Under the pieces are notes generated by a model. That model made no database searches and was not told the origin of the DNA. It was given only the letters and a program-made list of their open reading frames with translations. Of a stretch of 64,000 nt of DNA, positions 50,553 through 59,334 are shown one piece after another. How positions within the stretch are numbered: the stretch's first letter is position 1; each line of letters begins with the position of its first letter. A program made the translations under genes and the position numbers. The DNA comes from Mumia sp050632745 (lineage in GTDB: Bacteria; Actinomycetota; Actinomycetes; Propionibacteriales; Nocardioidaceae): assembly GCF_050632745.1 (NCBI RefSeq), contig NZ_JBODSD010000006.1:124001-188000 (forward strand), given 5' to 3'.

Positions 50553-53372
50553 ATGACCGTGACCCAGCGGAGCAGCAACCGTCTCCCCGCGGCGCCCCAG
50601 CAGGGCGGCCGCGGTGGTGAGGTCGTTCGCGGGCTGGTGGCGCTCGTCGCGACGCTGGCGCTGGTCGTCGGTGTGCCCTGGGCGCTGTGGACCGCGTTCG
50701 GGGCTCCGTGGCCGTCGGAGGTCCCGGACACCGCGTGGATCACGCAGCCGCTGACCACCGACGTGCTGCTCCACGTCCTGGCCGCGATCGTGTGGCTCGC
50801 ATGGCTGCACTTCGTCGTCTGCCTCGTCGTCGAGGCGATCGCGGAGGGGCGGCACCGTGGGCTCGCGCCGCGGATCCCCGGCGGCGGCATCGGCACGCAG
50901 GCTCTCGCCCGCAAGCTCGTGACGACGGTCGTGCTGCTGGTCGGGACGGCGTCGCTGGCCGCACCGGCCGCGAACGCGACGCAGGCAGTCGCGCCCGAGC
51001 ACCGGCCGGTTGGCATCGAGCGCGTGGTCGGCCACACGCAGTCGGTCGAGACGAAGGTTGCCGACGCGGAGCGCCCAGCGTCGGACGAGCTGACCCGTGC
51101 AACCCGGGCAGAGCAGCGCAGCGGCGAGCTGACCACGTACTACGACGTGAAGCCGCCCAACAACCGCAACTACGACACGTTGTGGGACATCGCAGAGCGC
51201 TACCTGGGAGACGGGTTCCGCTACAAGGAGATCTACGCGATGAACCGCGACGTCGTCCAGCCGGACGGTCGTACGCTCACCAACCCCGACCTCATCCACC
51301 CCGGATGGGTCATGAAGATGCCGAACGACGCCCGCGGCCCCGGCCTCAAGGTCGTCGAGGCTGCGCGAGACGACGTGGCGCCGCCAGCCTCCGCGCCGAG
51401 CGACGGCTCGTCCCAGGCGGACGGCGCCGCCGCGGCCGCAGACACGGCGGAGGCCGGCGGGGCCGAGGGAGCGGGCGCTGGTGGTGGCGTCGGAGGCGTC
51501 GTCGACGACGTGGTCGAGTCGTCCACCAACGAGTGGGCACCGATCTTCGGCGCGGCCGGCGGCCTCGCCCTCGCGGGTGCGCTCCTCGGGCTCCGCCGCC
51601 GCCGGGCGTCGAACCCGGGTGGTGGCGGTGGTGACCGCCCTCGCGGCTCCGCTCCGGTGACGAGCCCGCACGTCGACATCGCCTCGCGGGTCGAGGCCGG
51701 TCTGCGCCAGGAGGCCGCGCCCAAGGACGGGCAGTGGCTCGCGGGCGCTGTCCGCAGCCTGCACGGGACCGCGGTCCCACCCGTCGCACGGGCCGCGCTC
51801 TCGGCGGACGGGCTGGTCGTGGCCTTCCGCACCGCGCCCGAGCAGGAGCTCCCCACGGGTTGGGCGAGCACGAGCGACAGCCGGACGTGGATGCTGCCGC
51901 GCGACGCGGCGGTGTCGCTCGCAGCGCCCTCGCCGCTCCCCGGACTGGTCTGTGTCGGCGTGCGCGACGACGGCGCGGTGCTGCTGCTCGACCTCGAGTC
52001 GTACGACGGTGTCGTGTCCCTCGGCGGCGACCCGGTCGTCGCCCGCGGCGTCGCGATGAGCCTCGCCGTCGAGACGGCCACCCACCCGTGGGCCGATGAT
52101 CCCGCCGTGACCCTCGTCGGGTTCGCCGACGACGTGTCCGCGCTCGGCAACGTCCGCGCCGTCGGCGACATCGGACGTGCGCTCGACGCGCTGGACAACG
52201 TGGCCCACGACCACCGGGCGACCTGCCGCGCGTACGACGTCGAGTCGGTCCAGGAGGCGCGGCGCCTGGCCGAGCGCCCCGCAGACCTGCGCCTCGAGCT
52301 GCTGGTGTGCTCCGGGGTCCCGGACGCGGCATCGCTGGCGCGACTGCGGGCCTGGGCAGCCGACCCGATGGTCGCGATCGCGGTCGTCGTCGTGGGGGAC
52401 TGCCCCGACGGCGCGGCCCGGCTCACCGCGACCGACGAAGGCCGCCTCGTCAGCGCCCCGCTCGCGCTCGACGTCGTCGCGCAGGAGCTCGAGCCCGACG
52501 CGTACCGGGGCCTCGCCGCACTCTTCGAGCTGCCGGTCGAGCCGGCACCGGTGCGCATCGAGGACCTGGCGGAGGCCCTCGTGGTCGAGCAGGCCGTGCT
52601 CGCCACGGGCGACGACGAGCCGGTCGTGGTGTCGGTCGACGTCCTCGGACCCGTGCTCGTCCGGGCATCCGGACCGATCGACGAGGCTCGACGCGCGCTC
52701 TTCACCGAGATCGTCACCTACCTCGCCGTCCACCCCGAGGGTGTCCACGTGAACGTCCTGACGGGCGCGATCTGGCCGCGCGGCGTCGATGCGTCGACCC
52801 GGGACGCCACCCTCGCGGGCGTCGCGGAGTGGCTCAGCACGACCGCCTCCGGAGCGCCGGTGCTCGAGGTCGACGCGGGCGTCTGGTCGATCCGGCGCTC
52901 GTCGCTCGCCTGCGACTGGGACCGCTTCCGCGCCGCGCTCAACCGCGCCGTCACCAGCAGGTCGCGCGTGCCGGCGCTGCGCACGGCGATGTCGCTGGTC
53001 CGTGGCCCGGCGTTCGACGACGTCCCGCAAGGTCGCTACTCGTGGCTCGCCCACGTCAGCCTCGAGGACGACGTCGCGCTCGCCGTCGAGATGACCTCGA
53101 TCGCCCTCGCCGACGAGTGCAGCAGCGCCGACGACCCGGACGGTGCGCGCGACGCGCTCCTCGCAGGACTGGCGGCGCTGCCCGCGAGCGAGGCCCTGTG
53201 GTGCGCGGCGATGCGTCTCGCGGTGCGCTTCAGCGGCCGCGGCGACGCGATGGTCGTCGCGGACCAGATGTACGCCGCCGTGGCCGCGCACGGCTCCCCG
53301 CTCGGGGTCACCTCGCGCACCCAGGCTCTCGTCGAGGAGATCCTCCCCGGCTATCGTCGCGGCGTGGCCTGA
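50553..53372 (+). CDS. Membrane protein with LysM-like and bacterial transcriptional activator (BTAD) domains
   Basis: 939 residues. Two helices at the N-terminus (about 25-80), a third near 130, then a LysM-like domain (YDTLWDIAERYLGDGFRYKEIYAMN to HPGWVMKMP, about 205-255), an Ala/Gly-rich linker, a further helix (FGAAGGLALAGALLGL, about 330-347), a large cytosolic region, and a C-terminal BTAD-like TPR region (about 700-930, starting SVDVLGPVLVRASG). Proteins with this order occur next to Tad loci in actinobacteria. ATG at 50553 (TTG at 50544 possible). Role unknown: wall sensing with cytosolic output is inference. Confidence 0.7.
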   Translation: MTVTQRSSNRLPAAPQQGGRGGEVVRGLVALVATLALVVGVPWALWTAFGAPWPSEVPDTAWITQPLTTDVLLHVLAAIVWLAWLHFVVCLVVEAIAEGRHRGLAPRIPGGGIGTQALARKLVTTVVLLVGTASLAAPAANATQAVAPEHRPVGIERVVGHTQSVETKVADAERPASDELTRATRAEQRSGELTTYYDVKPPNNRNYDTLWDIAERYLGDGFRYKEIYAMNRDVVQPDGRTLTNPDLIHPGWVMKMPNDARGPGLKVVEAARDDVAPPASAPSDGSSQADGAAAAADTAEAGGAEGAGAGGGVGGVVDDVVESSTNEWAPIFGAAGGLALAGALLGLRRRRASNPGGGGGDRPRGSAPVTSPHVDIASRVEAGLRQEAAPKDGQWLAGAVRSLHGTAVPPVARAALSADGLVVAFRTAPEQELPTGWASTSDSRTWMLPRDAAVSLAAPSPLPGLVCVGVRDDGAVLLLDLESYDGVVSLGGDPVVARGVAMSLAVETATHPWADDPAVTLVGFADDVSALGNVRAVGDIGRALDALDNVAHDHRATCRAYDVESVQEARRLAERPADLRLELLVCSGVPDAASLARLRAWAADPMVAIAVVVVGDCPDGAARLTATDEGRLVSAPLALDVVAQELEPDAYRGLAALFELPVEPAPVRIEDLAEALVVEQAVLATGDDEPVVVSVDVLGPVLVRASGPIDEARRALFTEIVTYLAVHPEGVHVNVLTGAIWPRGVDASTRDATLAGVAEWLSTTASGAPVLEVDAGVWSIRRSSLACDWDRFRAALNRAVTSRSRVPALRTAMSLVRGPAFDDVPQGRYSWLAHVSLEDDVALAVEMTSIALADECSSADDPDGARDALLAGLAALPASEALWCAAMRLAVRFSGRGDAMVVADQMYAAVAAHGSPLGVTSRTQALVEEILPGYRRGVA

Positions 53373-53411
53373 GCCGCGTCCGCCCGTCCCCTCAGTTCAG
53401 GAGTCATCGTC

Positions 53412-54038
53412 GTGCGTCTTCGTCAGTGGGTCGTCGCTGCCCTCACCGTCGTTCTCGTGGCCGGATGCGGAGCCGACGACAGCGACAGCGAGGGCGAGAG
53501 CGACAGCGGGTCGTCGAGCGCGACCGCCGAGACGGCGACGATCAAGACCAGCAAGGGCGACATCACCGTGAACCTGTTCCCGGAGCAGGCGCCGGAGACG
53601 GTGTCGAACTTCGTCGGACTGGCGACCGGGACCAAGGAGTGGACGGACCCCGAGACGGGCGAGAAGACGACCGACCCGCTGTACGACGGGACGATCTTCC
53701 ACCGGGTGATCGACGGCTTCATGATCCAGGGCGGTGACCCGCTCGGCACCGGGATGGGCGGCCCCGGCTACGAGTTCGACAACGAGACCGACCCCAGCCT
53801 CACCTTCGACCAGCCCTACAAGCTCGCCATGGCCAACGCGGGCCCGGACACCAACGGGTCGCAGTTCTTCATCACCGTGGCCGAGACACCGCACCTCGAC
53901 GGCGGCTACACGATCTTCGGCGAGGTGGCCGACGACGCCAGCAAGGCGGTCGTCGACGCGATCGCGGCCACCCCGACGGACGGCGCGGACAAGCCGACCG
54001 AGACGGTCACCATCGAGACCATCGAGGTCGCCGAGTAG
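53412..54038 (+). CDS. Cyclophilin-type peptidyl-prolyl isomerase, lipoprotein
   Basis: 208 residues. Lipoprotein signal ending LVAGC with acylated Cys19, an acidic Ser-rich linker, then the cyclophilin domain: FVGLATGTKEW, TIFHRVIDGFMIQGGDP (catalytic Arg), MANAGPDTNGSQFFITV and LDGGYTIFGEV. Folds exported proteins outside the membrane. GTG at 53412. Downstream neighbour is the ABC-F gene. Confidence 0.93.
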   Translation: MRLRQWVVAALTVVLVAGCGADDSDSEGESDSGSSSATAETATIKTSKGDITVNLFPEQAPETVSNFVGLATGTKEWTDPETGEKTTDPLYDGTIFHRVIDGFMIQGGDPLGTGMGGPGYEFDNETDPSLTFDQPYKLAMANAGPDTNGSQFFITVAETPHLDGGYTIFGEVADDASKAVVDAIAATPTDGADKPTETVTIETIEVAE

Positions 54039-54046
54039 CGGTTCCG

Positions 54047-54052
54047 TAGACT
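54047..54052 (+). promoter_or_regulatory. -10 box of the ABC-F gene
   Basis: TAGACT here lies 85 bases before the ABC-F ATG at 54138. The transcript start would be near 54059, giving a GC-rich leader of about 79 bases. A TTG occurs exactly six bases after the box; see the rejected list. Confidence 0.5.
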
Positions 54053-54137
54053 GGGGCCTTGGCCGGACTCCCGGCACTCGCGGTCCGCCGACGGTGGCTC
54101 GCGCCCACCCCTCTCCCTCCCCAGGAGCTGCTGCGCC

Positions 54138-55736
54138 ATGATCAGCGTCCACGACCTCGAGCTGCGCGTCGGCGCACGTGTCCTCATGTCGGGCGCGAGC
54201 TTCCAGGTCGCGGACGGGGACAAGGTCGGACTGGTCGGCCGCAACGGTGCCGGCAAGACGACGCTCACCAAGGTCCTCGCCGGCGAGGGGGAGCCGACCG
54301 CGGGGCAGATCGTCCGCCGCGGCACGATCGGCTACCTGCCGCAGGACCCGCGCACCGGTGACCCGGAGATGAGCGCGCGCGACCGGATCCTCTCCGCGCG
54401 GGGCCTGGACGAGGTCTACCGCGCGCTGCGCCGGTCCGAGATCGAGATGGGGTCGGACGACGACACCGTCCGCGACCGCGCGATGAAGCGGTACGCCCGT
54501 GCCGACGCCGAGCTGCACGCCGGGGGCGGGTACGCCGCCGCGTCCGAGGCGGCCACGATCGCCGCGAGCCTCGGGCTGCCGGACCGCGTCCTGGAGCAGC
54601 CCCTCAAGACGCTCTCCGGCGGCCAGCGGCGCCGCATCGAGCTGGCCCGCATCCTCTTCCTGGGCGCCGACACGCTGCTGCTGGACGAGCCGACCAACCA
54701 CCTCGACGCCGACTCGATCGTGTGGCTGCGCTCGTTCCTCATGTCGTACAAGGGCGGGGTCGTGGTCATCAGCCACGACGTCGCCCTCCTCGAGGATGTC
54801 GTGACGAAGGTGCTCCACCTGGACGCCAACCGCGCCGAGATCGACGTCTACAACATGGGGTGGCGCAAGTACCTCGAGCAGCGGGAGACCGACGAGCGCC
54901 GCCGCAAGCGCGAGCGGGTCAACGCCGAGCGGAAGGCGTCCACGCTCCTCGCCCAGGCCGACAAGATGCGCGCGAAGGCGACCAAGGCGACCGCCGCCCA
55001 GAACATGGCACGCCGGGCCGAGAAGATGCTCGCCGGCCTCGAAGGGGAGCGCGCCGCCGACCGCGTCGCCAAGATCGACTTCCCGACGCCGGCCCCGGTG
55101 GGCAAGACCCCGCTCATGGCCGAGGGCCTGTCCAAGTCGTACGGGTCGCTGGAGATCTTCACCGACGTCGACCTCGCGATCGACCGGGGGAGCCGCGTCG
55201 TGATCCTGGGCCTCAACGGTGCGGGCAAGACGACGCTGCTGCGCATCCTCGGCGGGCTCGACGCCGCGGACACCGGTGAGATCCGCCCCGGGCACGGGCT
55301 GAAGCTGGGCTACTACGCCCAGGAGCACGAGACGCTCGACCTGGACCGCACGGTCCTCGAGAACATGCAGTCCTCCGCTCCCAACCTCACCGACACCCAG
55401 GCCCGCAGCGTGCTCGGCGCCTTCCTCTTCAGCGGCGACGACGCGCACAAGCCGTCGCGGGTGCTGTCCGGTGGCGAGAAGACGCGGCTCGCGCTCGCGA
55501 CGCTCATCGTGTCCGCGGCCAACGTGCTGCTCCTCGACGAGCCGACCAACAACCTGGACCCGGCCTCGCGCGAGGAGGTCCTCGGCGCGATCCGGTCGTA
55601 CGAGGGCGCGATCGTGCTCGTCACCCACGACGAGGGCGCCGTCGAGGCCCTGCAGCCCGACCGGGTGCTGATCCTGCCCGACGGGATCGAGGACCTCTGG
55701 ACCGCGGAGTACGAGGAGCTCATCAGCCTCGCCTGA
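54138..55736 (+). CDS. ABC-F family ATPase (translation factor or antibiotic-protection type)
   Basis: 532 residues, two ABC domains and no membrane helix. First: GRNGAGKTT near residue 35, LSGGQRRRIELA, LLLDEPTNHLD. Linker (P-site interaction motif region) with RRKRERVNAERKASTLLAQ and MRAKATKATAAQNMARR. Second: GLNGAGKTTLL, LSGGEKTRLALA, LLLDEPTNNLD. ABC-F proteins act on the ribosome. The pair ABC-F/enoyl-CoA hydratase recalls M. tuberculosis Rv1473/echA12, a macrolide-resistance-associated protein. Not called ettA because it lacks certainty for that subgroup. Confidence 0.88.
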   Translation: MISVHDLELRVGARVLMSGASFQVADGDKVGLVGRNGAGKTTLTKVLAGEGEPTAGQIVRRGTIGYLPQDPRTGDPEMSARDRILSARGLDEVYRALRRSEIEMGSDDDTVRDRAMKRYARADAELHAGGGYAAASEAATIAASLGLPDRVLEQPLKTLSGGQRRRIELARILFLGADTLLLDEPTNHLDADSIVWLRSFLMSYKGGVVVISHDVALLEDVVTKVLHLDANRAEIDVYNMGWRKYLEQRETDERRRKRERVNAERKASTLLAQADKMRAKATKATAAQNMARRAEKMLAGLEGERAADRVAKIDFPTPAPVGKTPLMAEGLSKSYGSLEIFTDVDLAIDRGSRVVILGLNGAGKTTLLRILGGLDAADTGEIRPGHGLKLGYYAQEHETLDLDRTVLENMQSSAPNLTDTQARSVLGAFLFSGDDAHKPSRVLSGGEKTRLALATLIVSAANVLLLDEPTNNLDPASREEVLGAIRSYEGAIVLVTHDEGAVEALQPDRVLILPDGIEDLWTAEYEELISLA

Positions 55737-55756
55737 TCGGCCCCTGATCCGGGGGA

Positions 55757-55768
55757 TAGCCTCGCACC
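55757..55768 (+). promoter_or_regulatory. Leaderless promoter of the enoyl-CoA hydratase gene
   Basis: TAGCCT (55757-55762) is followed by CGCACC and the ATG at 55769. No Shine-Dalgarno sequence. Confidence 0.55.
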
Positions 55769-56563
55769 ATGAGCTATCCCTCTTCCGCGGAGCTGGCTGC
55801 CGCCGGCCTCGAGATCTCTGTCGACGGCCCCGCCCTGACCGTCACCCTGAACCGTCCGGACGTCCGCAACGCGCAGACTCCGTCGATGTGGCGAGCCCTG
55901 GCTGCGATCGGTGCCGCCGTCGAGCCCGACGTGCGTGTGGTCGTCGTCCGCGGCGCGGGAGCGTCGTTCTCCGCCGGCCTCGACCGCTCCATGCTGTCGC
56001 CCGAGGGCGTCGAGGGCGAGGCGTCGTTCCCGCAGCTCGCGGCGGCTCCCGCGACGGAGTTCGACGCGACGGTCGCGTCGTACCAGGAGGGCTTCACCTG
56101 GCTGCGGAACCCGCAGTTCGTCTCGGTCGCCGCCGTCCAGGGCCACGCGGTCGGGGCCGGGTTCCAGCTCGCGCTCGCCTGCGACCTGCGGGTCCTCGCC
56201 GACGACGCCCAGCTGTGCATGAAGGAGCCGGCGCTCGGCCTCGTGCCCGACCTCACCGGTACGAAGCCGCTGGTCGAGGCGGTCGGCTACGCACGGGCGC
56301 TCGAGATCTGCGCGACCGCGCGCTGGGTGCCGGCCCAGGAGGCGTACGCGCTGGGGCTGGGCCAGGAGCTCGTCGCGAAGGAGACTCTCGACGGGCGCGT
56401 CGCCGAGCTCGTCGCCGCGCTGACGGCCGCCCCACACGCCGCGGTCAGCGCCACGAAGGCCTTGCTGCAGACCGCCTCTCGGCTCGACCTCGCCGACCAG
56501 TCGGCTGCCGAGCGGCGGGCGCAGCGGGGCCGCTTCGTCGACCTGCTGGCGGCGAGCCGATGA
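55769..56563 (+). CDS. Enoyl-CoA hydratase/isomerase family protein
   Basis: 264 residues, crotonase fold. Oxyanion-hole segments: VRGAGASFSAGLDRSM (residues about 60-75) and VQGHAVGAGFQLALACDLRV (about 123-142). The catalytic Glu pair is partly replaced, with CMKEPALGLVPDLTGTKPLV after it, so the acid is Asp rather than Glu in the second position. The precise reaction (hydratase or isomerase) is not fixed by motif. Overlaps the SDR gene by four bases. Confidence 0.88.
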   Translation: MSYPSSAELAAAGLEISVDGPALTVTLNRPDVRNAQTPSMWRALAAIGAAVEPDVRVVVVRGAGASFSAGLDRSMLSPEGVEGEASFPQLAAAPATEFDATVASYQEGFTWLRNPQFVSVAAVQGHAVGAGFQLALACDLRVLADDAQLCMKEPALGLVPDLTGTKPLVEAVGYARALEICATARWVPAQEAYALGLGQELVAKETLDGRVAELVAALTAAPHAAVSATKALLQTASRLDLADQSAAERRAQRGRFVDLLAASR

Positions 56564-57324
56564 GCGCGCCGTACGACGTCGCCGGCCGCACCTACGTCCT
56601 CACCGGGGCGAGCCGCGGCCTCGGCTTCGCGACCGCGGAGGTGCTGGTCGCGCAGGGAGCGAACGTCGTCGTGTCCGGGCGCGACGCCGACGCGGTGGAC
56701 GCGGCGGTCGAGCGACTCGGAGCCGAGCACGCGGTCGGGATCCAGGCCGACAACGCCGACACCGGCACGCCCGGCGCTCTGGTCGCGGCGGCACGCGAGC
56801 GGTTCGGTGGGCTCGACGGCCTCCTGGTGAGCGTGGGCGGCCCGCCCGGCGGCAAGGTCTTCGACGTGACCGACGACCAGTGGCGCGGGGCATTCGAGTC
56901 GGTGTTCCTGGGGGCCGTCCGCACCGTCCGCGAGATCGCGCCCGAGCTGGGGGAGGGCGGCTCGATCGCGCTGGTCCTGTCCTCGTCGGTCCGCGCACCG
57001 ATCGGTGGCCTGTCGATCAGCAACGGCCTCCGGCCGGGTCTCGCGATGGTCGTCAAGGACCTGGCTGACGAGCTCGGCCCGCGCGGGGTGCGCATCAACG
57101 GCCTGCTGCCCGCCCGGATCGACACCGAACGCGTCCAGTACCTGGACGAGCTCTCCGCCGACCCGGCCGCGACGCGTGCGGCGAACGAGCGGGCGATCCC
57201 GATGCGACGCTACGGCCGGCCGGAGGAGTTCGGCGCCGCGGCGGCGTTCCTGCTGTCACCCGCCGCTTCGTACATCACCGGGATCATGCTCCCGGTCGAC
57301 GGCGGCGCTCTGCGGGCTCTCTGA
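56560..57324 (+). CDS. Short-chain dehydrogenase/reductase lacking the canonical Tyr/Lys
   Basis: 254 residues. Cofactor loop TGASRGLG at residues 15-22, and GGPPGGKVFD in place of NNAG. The catalytic Ser lies in LSSSVRAPIGG (S141-S143), but the YxxxK positions read S154-N-G-L-R158 (ISNGLRPGLA). Both catalytic Tyr and Lys are therefore absent. C-terminal signature SYITGIMLPVDGG is normal. Probably coenzyme-binding but with altered or lost reductase activity. Coupled to the enoyl-CoA hydratase. Its last 69 bases overlap the convergent SURF1 gene. Confidence 0.85.
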   Translation: MSAPYDVAGRTYVLTGASRGLGFATAEVLVAQGANVVVSGRDADAVDAAVERLGAEHAVGIQADNADTGTPGALVAAARERFGGLDGLLVSVGGPPGGKVFDVTDDQWRGAFESVFLGAVRTVREIAPELGEGGSIALVLSSSVRAPIGGLSISNGLRPGLAMVVKDLADELGPRGVRINGLLPARIDTERVQYLDELSADPAATRAANERAIPMRRYGRPEEFGAAAAFLLSPAASYITGIMLPVDGGALRAL

Positions 57325-58164
57325 GGGACGAGCGGCGGTGGGGCGGGCGCCAGCGCGTGCGGCGGCCGCCCGCTCCGCCGCGGCTCGCGCAGCTGGTACG
57401 GCGCGCTGCCCGGGTCGGGCGTGGCCCGGCTTGCGGGGGCCGCGCGGGTGCGCTTCGGCCCAGGCGAACCAGCCGAACCCGACCAGGGCCAGCGCGGCGA
57501 AGAACCACCACTGCAGGCCGTAGAAGAAGTGCGGTCCCTGCCCGAGGTCGGGGCCTTCCGGAAGGATGAGCCCCTCCGCCGCCGGCTCCTGCTTCTCGAG
57601 CGCGAGATAGCCCCCTTCGTACAGGGGGTAGTCCAGCGTCGGCCCGAGCCCGAGCGTCGAGATGGCCCGGACCTGACCGTCGTCGGGCTGCGTCGCCTTC
57701 AAGGGGACGTGGTCGTCGGCGCGCCACCAGCCGACGGCGGTCACCTCGCCGCTGGGGGGCGCAGGGATGTCGAGATCGGCGCCGGTCGTGTTCGCCGATC
57801 CCATCCACCCCCGGTCCACGAGCACGGCCCGCCCGTCCTCGGTCACCAGGGGAGTCACGACCTCGACGCCGGGCCCCTGGTCGCGCGTCTGGTACTTCAC
57901 GACGACCTGGGCGTCCGTGTCGTACGTCCCCGTGACCTCGACCTGCTTCCACTCGTTGCGCTGGGACGCGTCGGGATCCGTGCTCGCCACGTCCGCGGCG
58001 TTGACGGGGGTCGCGACCATGTTGTGCCGGGTCACGTCGTTGCGCGCCTGGCGCTGGTCCAGCCTGCCGAACTGCCAGAACCCCAGCCAGACGCAGACGC
58101 CGACCAGGAGCACGACGAAGAGCGCGAACGCGATCCAGCGCCGCGTCAGCAGGAACCTGTACAC
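57256..58164 (-). CDS. SURF1-family cytochrome oxidase assembly protein
   Basis: 302 residues. N-terminal helix (IAFALFVVLLVGVCVWLGFWQFGRLDQR), an extracytoplasmic domain with VLVDRGWMGSA and VVKYQTRDQGPGVEVVTPL, and a second helix near residues 216-240 (WWFFAALALVGFGWFAW) after GPHFFYGLQ. This is the SURF1 arrangement, needed for heme A insertion into cytochrome aa3 oxidase. The C-terminal 60 residues are a basic Ala/Pro-rich extension. The GTG at 58164 is six bases after TACCGT (leaderless). The 3' end overlaps the SDR gene by 69 bases. Confidence 0.92.
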   Translation of the reverse strand: MYRFLLTRRWIAFALFVVLLVGVCVWLGFWQFGRLDQRQARNDVTRHNMVATPVNAADVASTDPDASQRNEWKQVEVTGTYDTDAQVVVKYQTRDQGPGVEVVTPLVTEDGRAVLVDRGWMGSANTTGADLDIPAPPSGEVTAVGWWRADDHVPLKATQPDDGQVRAISTLGLGPTLDYPLYEGGYLALEKQEPAAEGLILPEGPDLGQGPHFFYGLQWWFFAALALVGFGWFAWAEAHPRGPRKPGHARPGQRAVPAARAAAERAAAARAGARPTAARPSESPQSAAVDREHDPGDVRSGG

Positions 58165-58229
58165 AACTCGACGGTAGCGAACGCTTCCACGCCCTCCGGT
58201 GGGCAGGTCCAGCCGCCTAGACTGACGGC
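58165..58229. promoter_or_regulatory. Divergent leaderless promoters of surf1 and moaA
   Basis: On the minus strand TACCGT (58176-58171) lies six bases before the SURF1 GTG. On the plus strand TAGACT (58218-58223) lies six bases before the moaA ATG. Both genes lack ribosome sites. Confidence 0.6.
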
Positions 58230-59264
58230 ATGACCGCCGACACCGTCGTGCAGCCCCGTACAGGAGACGCCCGCGCAGGTCTTCCCGACCGCCACGGCCG
58301 CGTCGCGACCGACCTCCGCGTCTCCCTGACAGACCGCTGCAACCTGCGGTGCCAGTACTGCATGCCCGCCGAGGGCCTCGACTGGATGCCCACCGAGGAG
58401 ACCCTCACCGACGACGAGGTGGTCCGCCTCGTGACGATCGGGGTCGAGCGGCTCGGCATCACCGACGTCCGCTTCACCGGTGGCGAGCCCCTGCTGCGGC
58501 GAGGCCTGACGGGCATCGTCGCGGCGACGAAGGCCCTCTCGCCCTCGCCGACGGTGTCCCTCACGTCCAACGGCCTCGGTCTGAAGCACACGGCCCAGGC
58601 GCTCGCGGACGCCGGCCTGGACCGGGTCAACATCAGCCTCGACACCATCCGGCCCGACACCTTCGAGCAGATCACTCGCCGCAACCGCCACGCGGACGTC
58701 GTCGCGGGCCTCGAGGCGGCCCAGGCGGCCGGGATCGCGCCGGTGAAGGTCAACGCGGTGCTCCTGCGGGGCATCAACGACGACCAGGCCCCGGAGCTGC
58801 TGGCGTGGTGCCTCGAACGGGGCTACCGGCTCCGCTTCATCGAGCAGATGCCGCTGGACGCGCAGCACGGGTGGGACCGCGGCTCGATGGTGACCGCCGA
58901 CGAGATCTTCGAGAAGCTCGCCCCGTACGTCGAGCTCAGCCCGGCCGACCGCGACCGTGGCTCCGCACCGGCCGAGGAGTTCCTGGTCGACGGCGGTCCG
59001 GCCACGGTCGGCATCATCGCGTCCGTCACGCGCCCGTTCTGCGGCGACTGCGACCGCGTACGCCTGACGGCCGACGGCCAGGTCCGCAACTGCCTGTTCG
59101 CCCGCGAGGAGTCCGACCTGCGGGCTGCGCTGCGCGGTGGGGCGTCGGACGACGAGATCGCCGACCGGTGGCGTGCCGCGATGTGGAGCAAGCTGCCGGG
59201 CCACGGGATCGACGACGTCGGCTTCCTGCAGCCGAGCCGGCCCATGTCGGCCATCGGCGGATAG
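58230..59264 (+). CDS. moaA: GTP 3',8-cyclase MoaA
   Basis: First step of molybdenum cofactor synthesis. 344 residues. Radical SAM cluster ligands C37, C41, C44 (CNLRCQYC). The second cluster is indicated by CGDCDRVRLTADGQVRNC near residues 270-290. The protein ends in SAIGG with the C-terminal Gly-Gly needed by the family. FTGGEPLLRR and NAVLLRGIND are also typical. Leaderless ATG at 58230. The rest of the Mo pathway is not in the window. Confidence 0.95.
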   Translation: MTADTVVQPRTGDARAGLPDRHGRVATDLRVSLTDRCNLRCQYCMPAEGLDWMPTEETLTDDEVVRLVTIGVERLGITDVRFTGGEPLLRRGLTGIVAATKALSPSPTVSLTSNGLGLKHTAQALADAGLDRVNISLDTIRPDTFEQITRRNRHADVVAGLEAAQAAGIAPVKVNAVLLRGINDDQAPELLAWCLERGYRLRFIEQMPLDAQHGWDRGSMVTADEIFEKLAPYVELSPADRDRGSAPAEEFLVDGGPATVGIIASVTRPFCGDCDRVRLTADGQVRNCLFAREESDLRAALRGGASDDEIADRWRAAMWSKLPGHGIDDVGFLQPSRPMSAIGG

Positions 59265-59300
59265 ATACGCGCTCGGTGCCGCCCAGCGGGCGGTGAGTGG

Positions 59301-59330
59301 GGTCCCACGGACCCGCGTCACCGTGGGACC
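59301..59330. terminator. Bidirectional hairpin terminator after moaA
   Basis: GGTCCCACGG (59301-59310) and CCGTGGGACC (59321-59330) pair perfectly over ten bases around a ten-base loop. It lies between convergent moaA and the small conserved gene. Confidence 0.65.
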
Positions 59331-59334
59331 AGGG

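Noticed and set aside
49119..53291. 1390-codon minus-strand frame opposite the exported proteins and the LysM/BTAD gene
   Set aside because: Arg/Asp/Val/His-rich shadow frame; the plus strand has signal peptides, Cys pairs and recognisable domains in several frames.
54059..54361. TTG six bases after the TAGACT box upstream of the ABC-F gene, opening a 100-codon frame (MAGLPALAVRRRWL)
   Set aside because: The spacing matches the leaderless pattern and ABC-F genes can have leader peptides, but the frame overlaps the ABC-F gene by over 200 bases, TTG is a poor leaderless start, and no conserved peptide is recognised.
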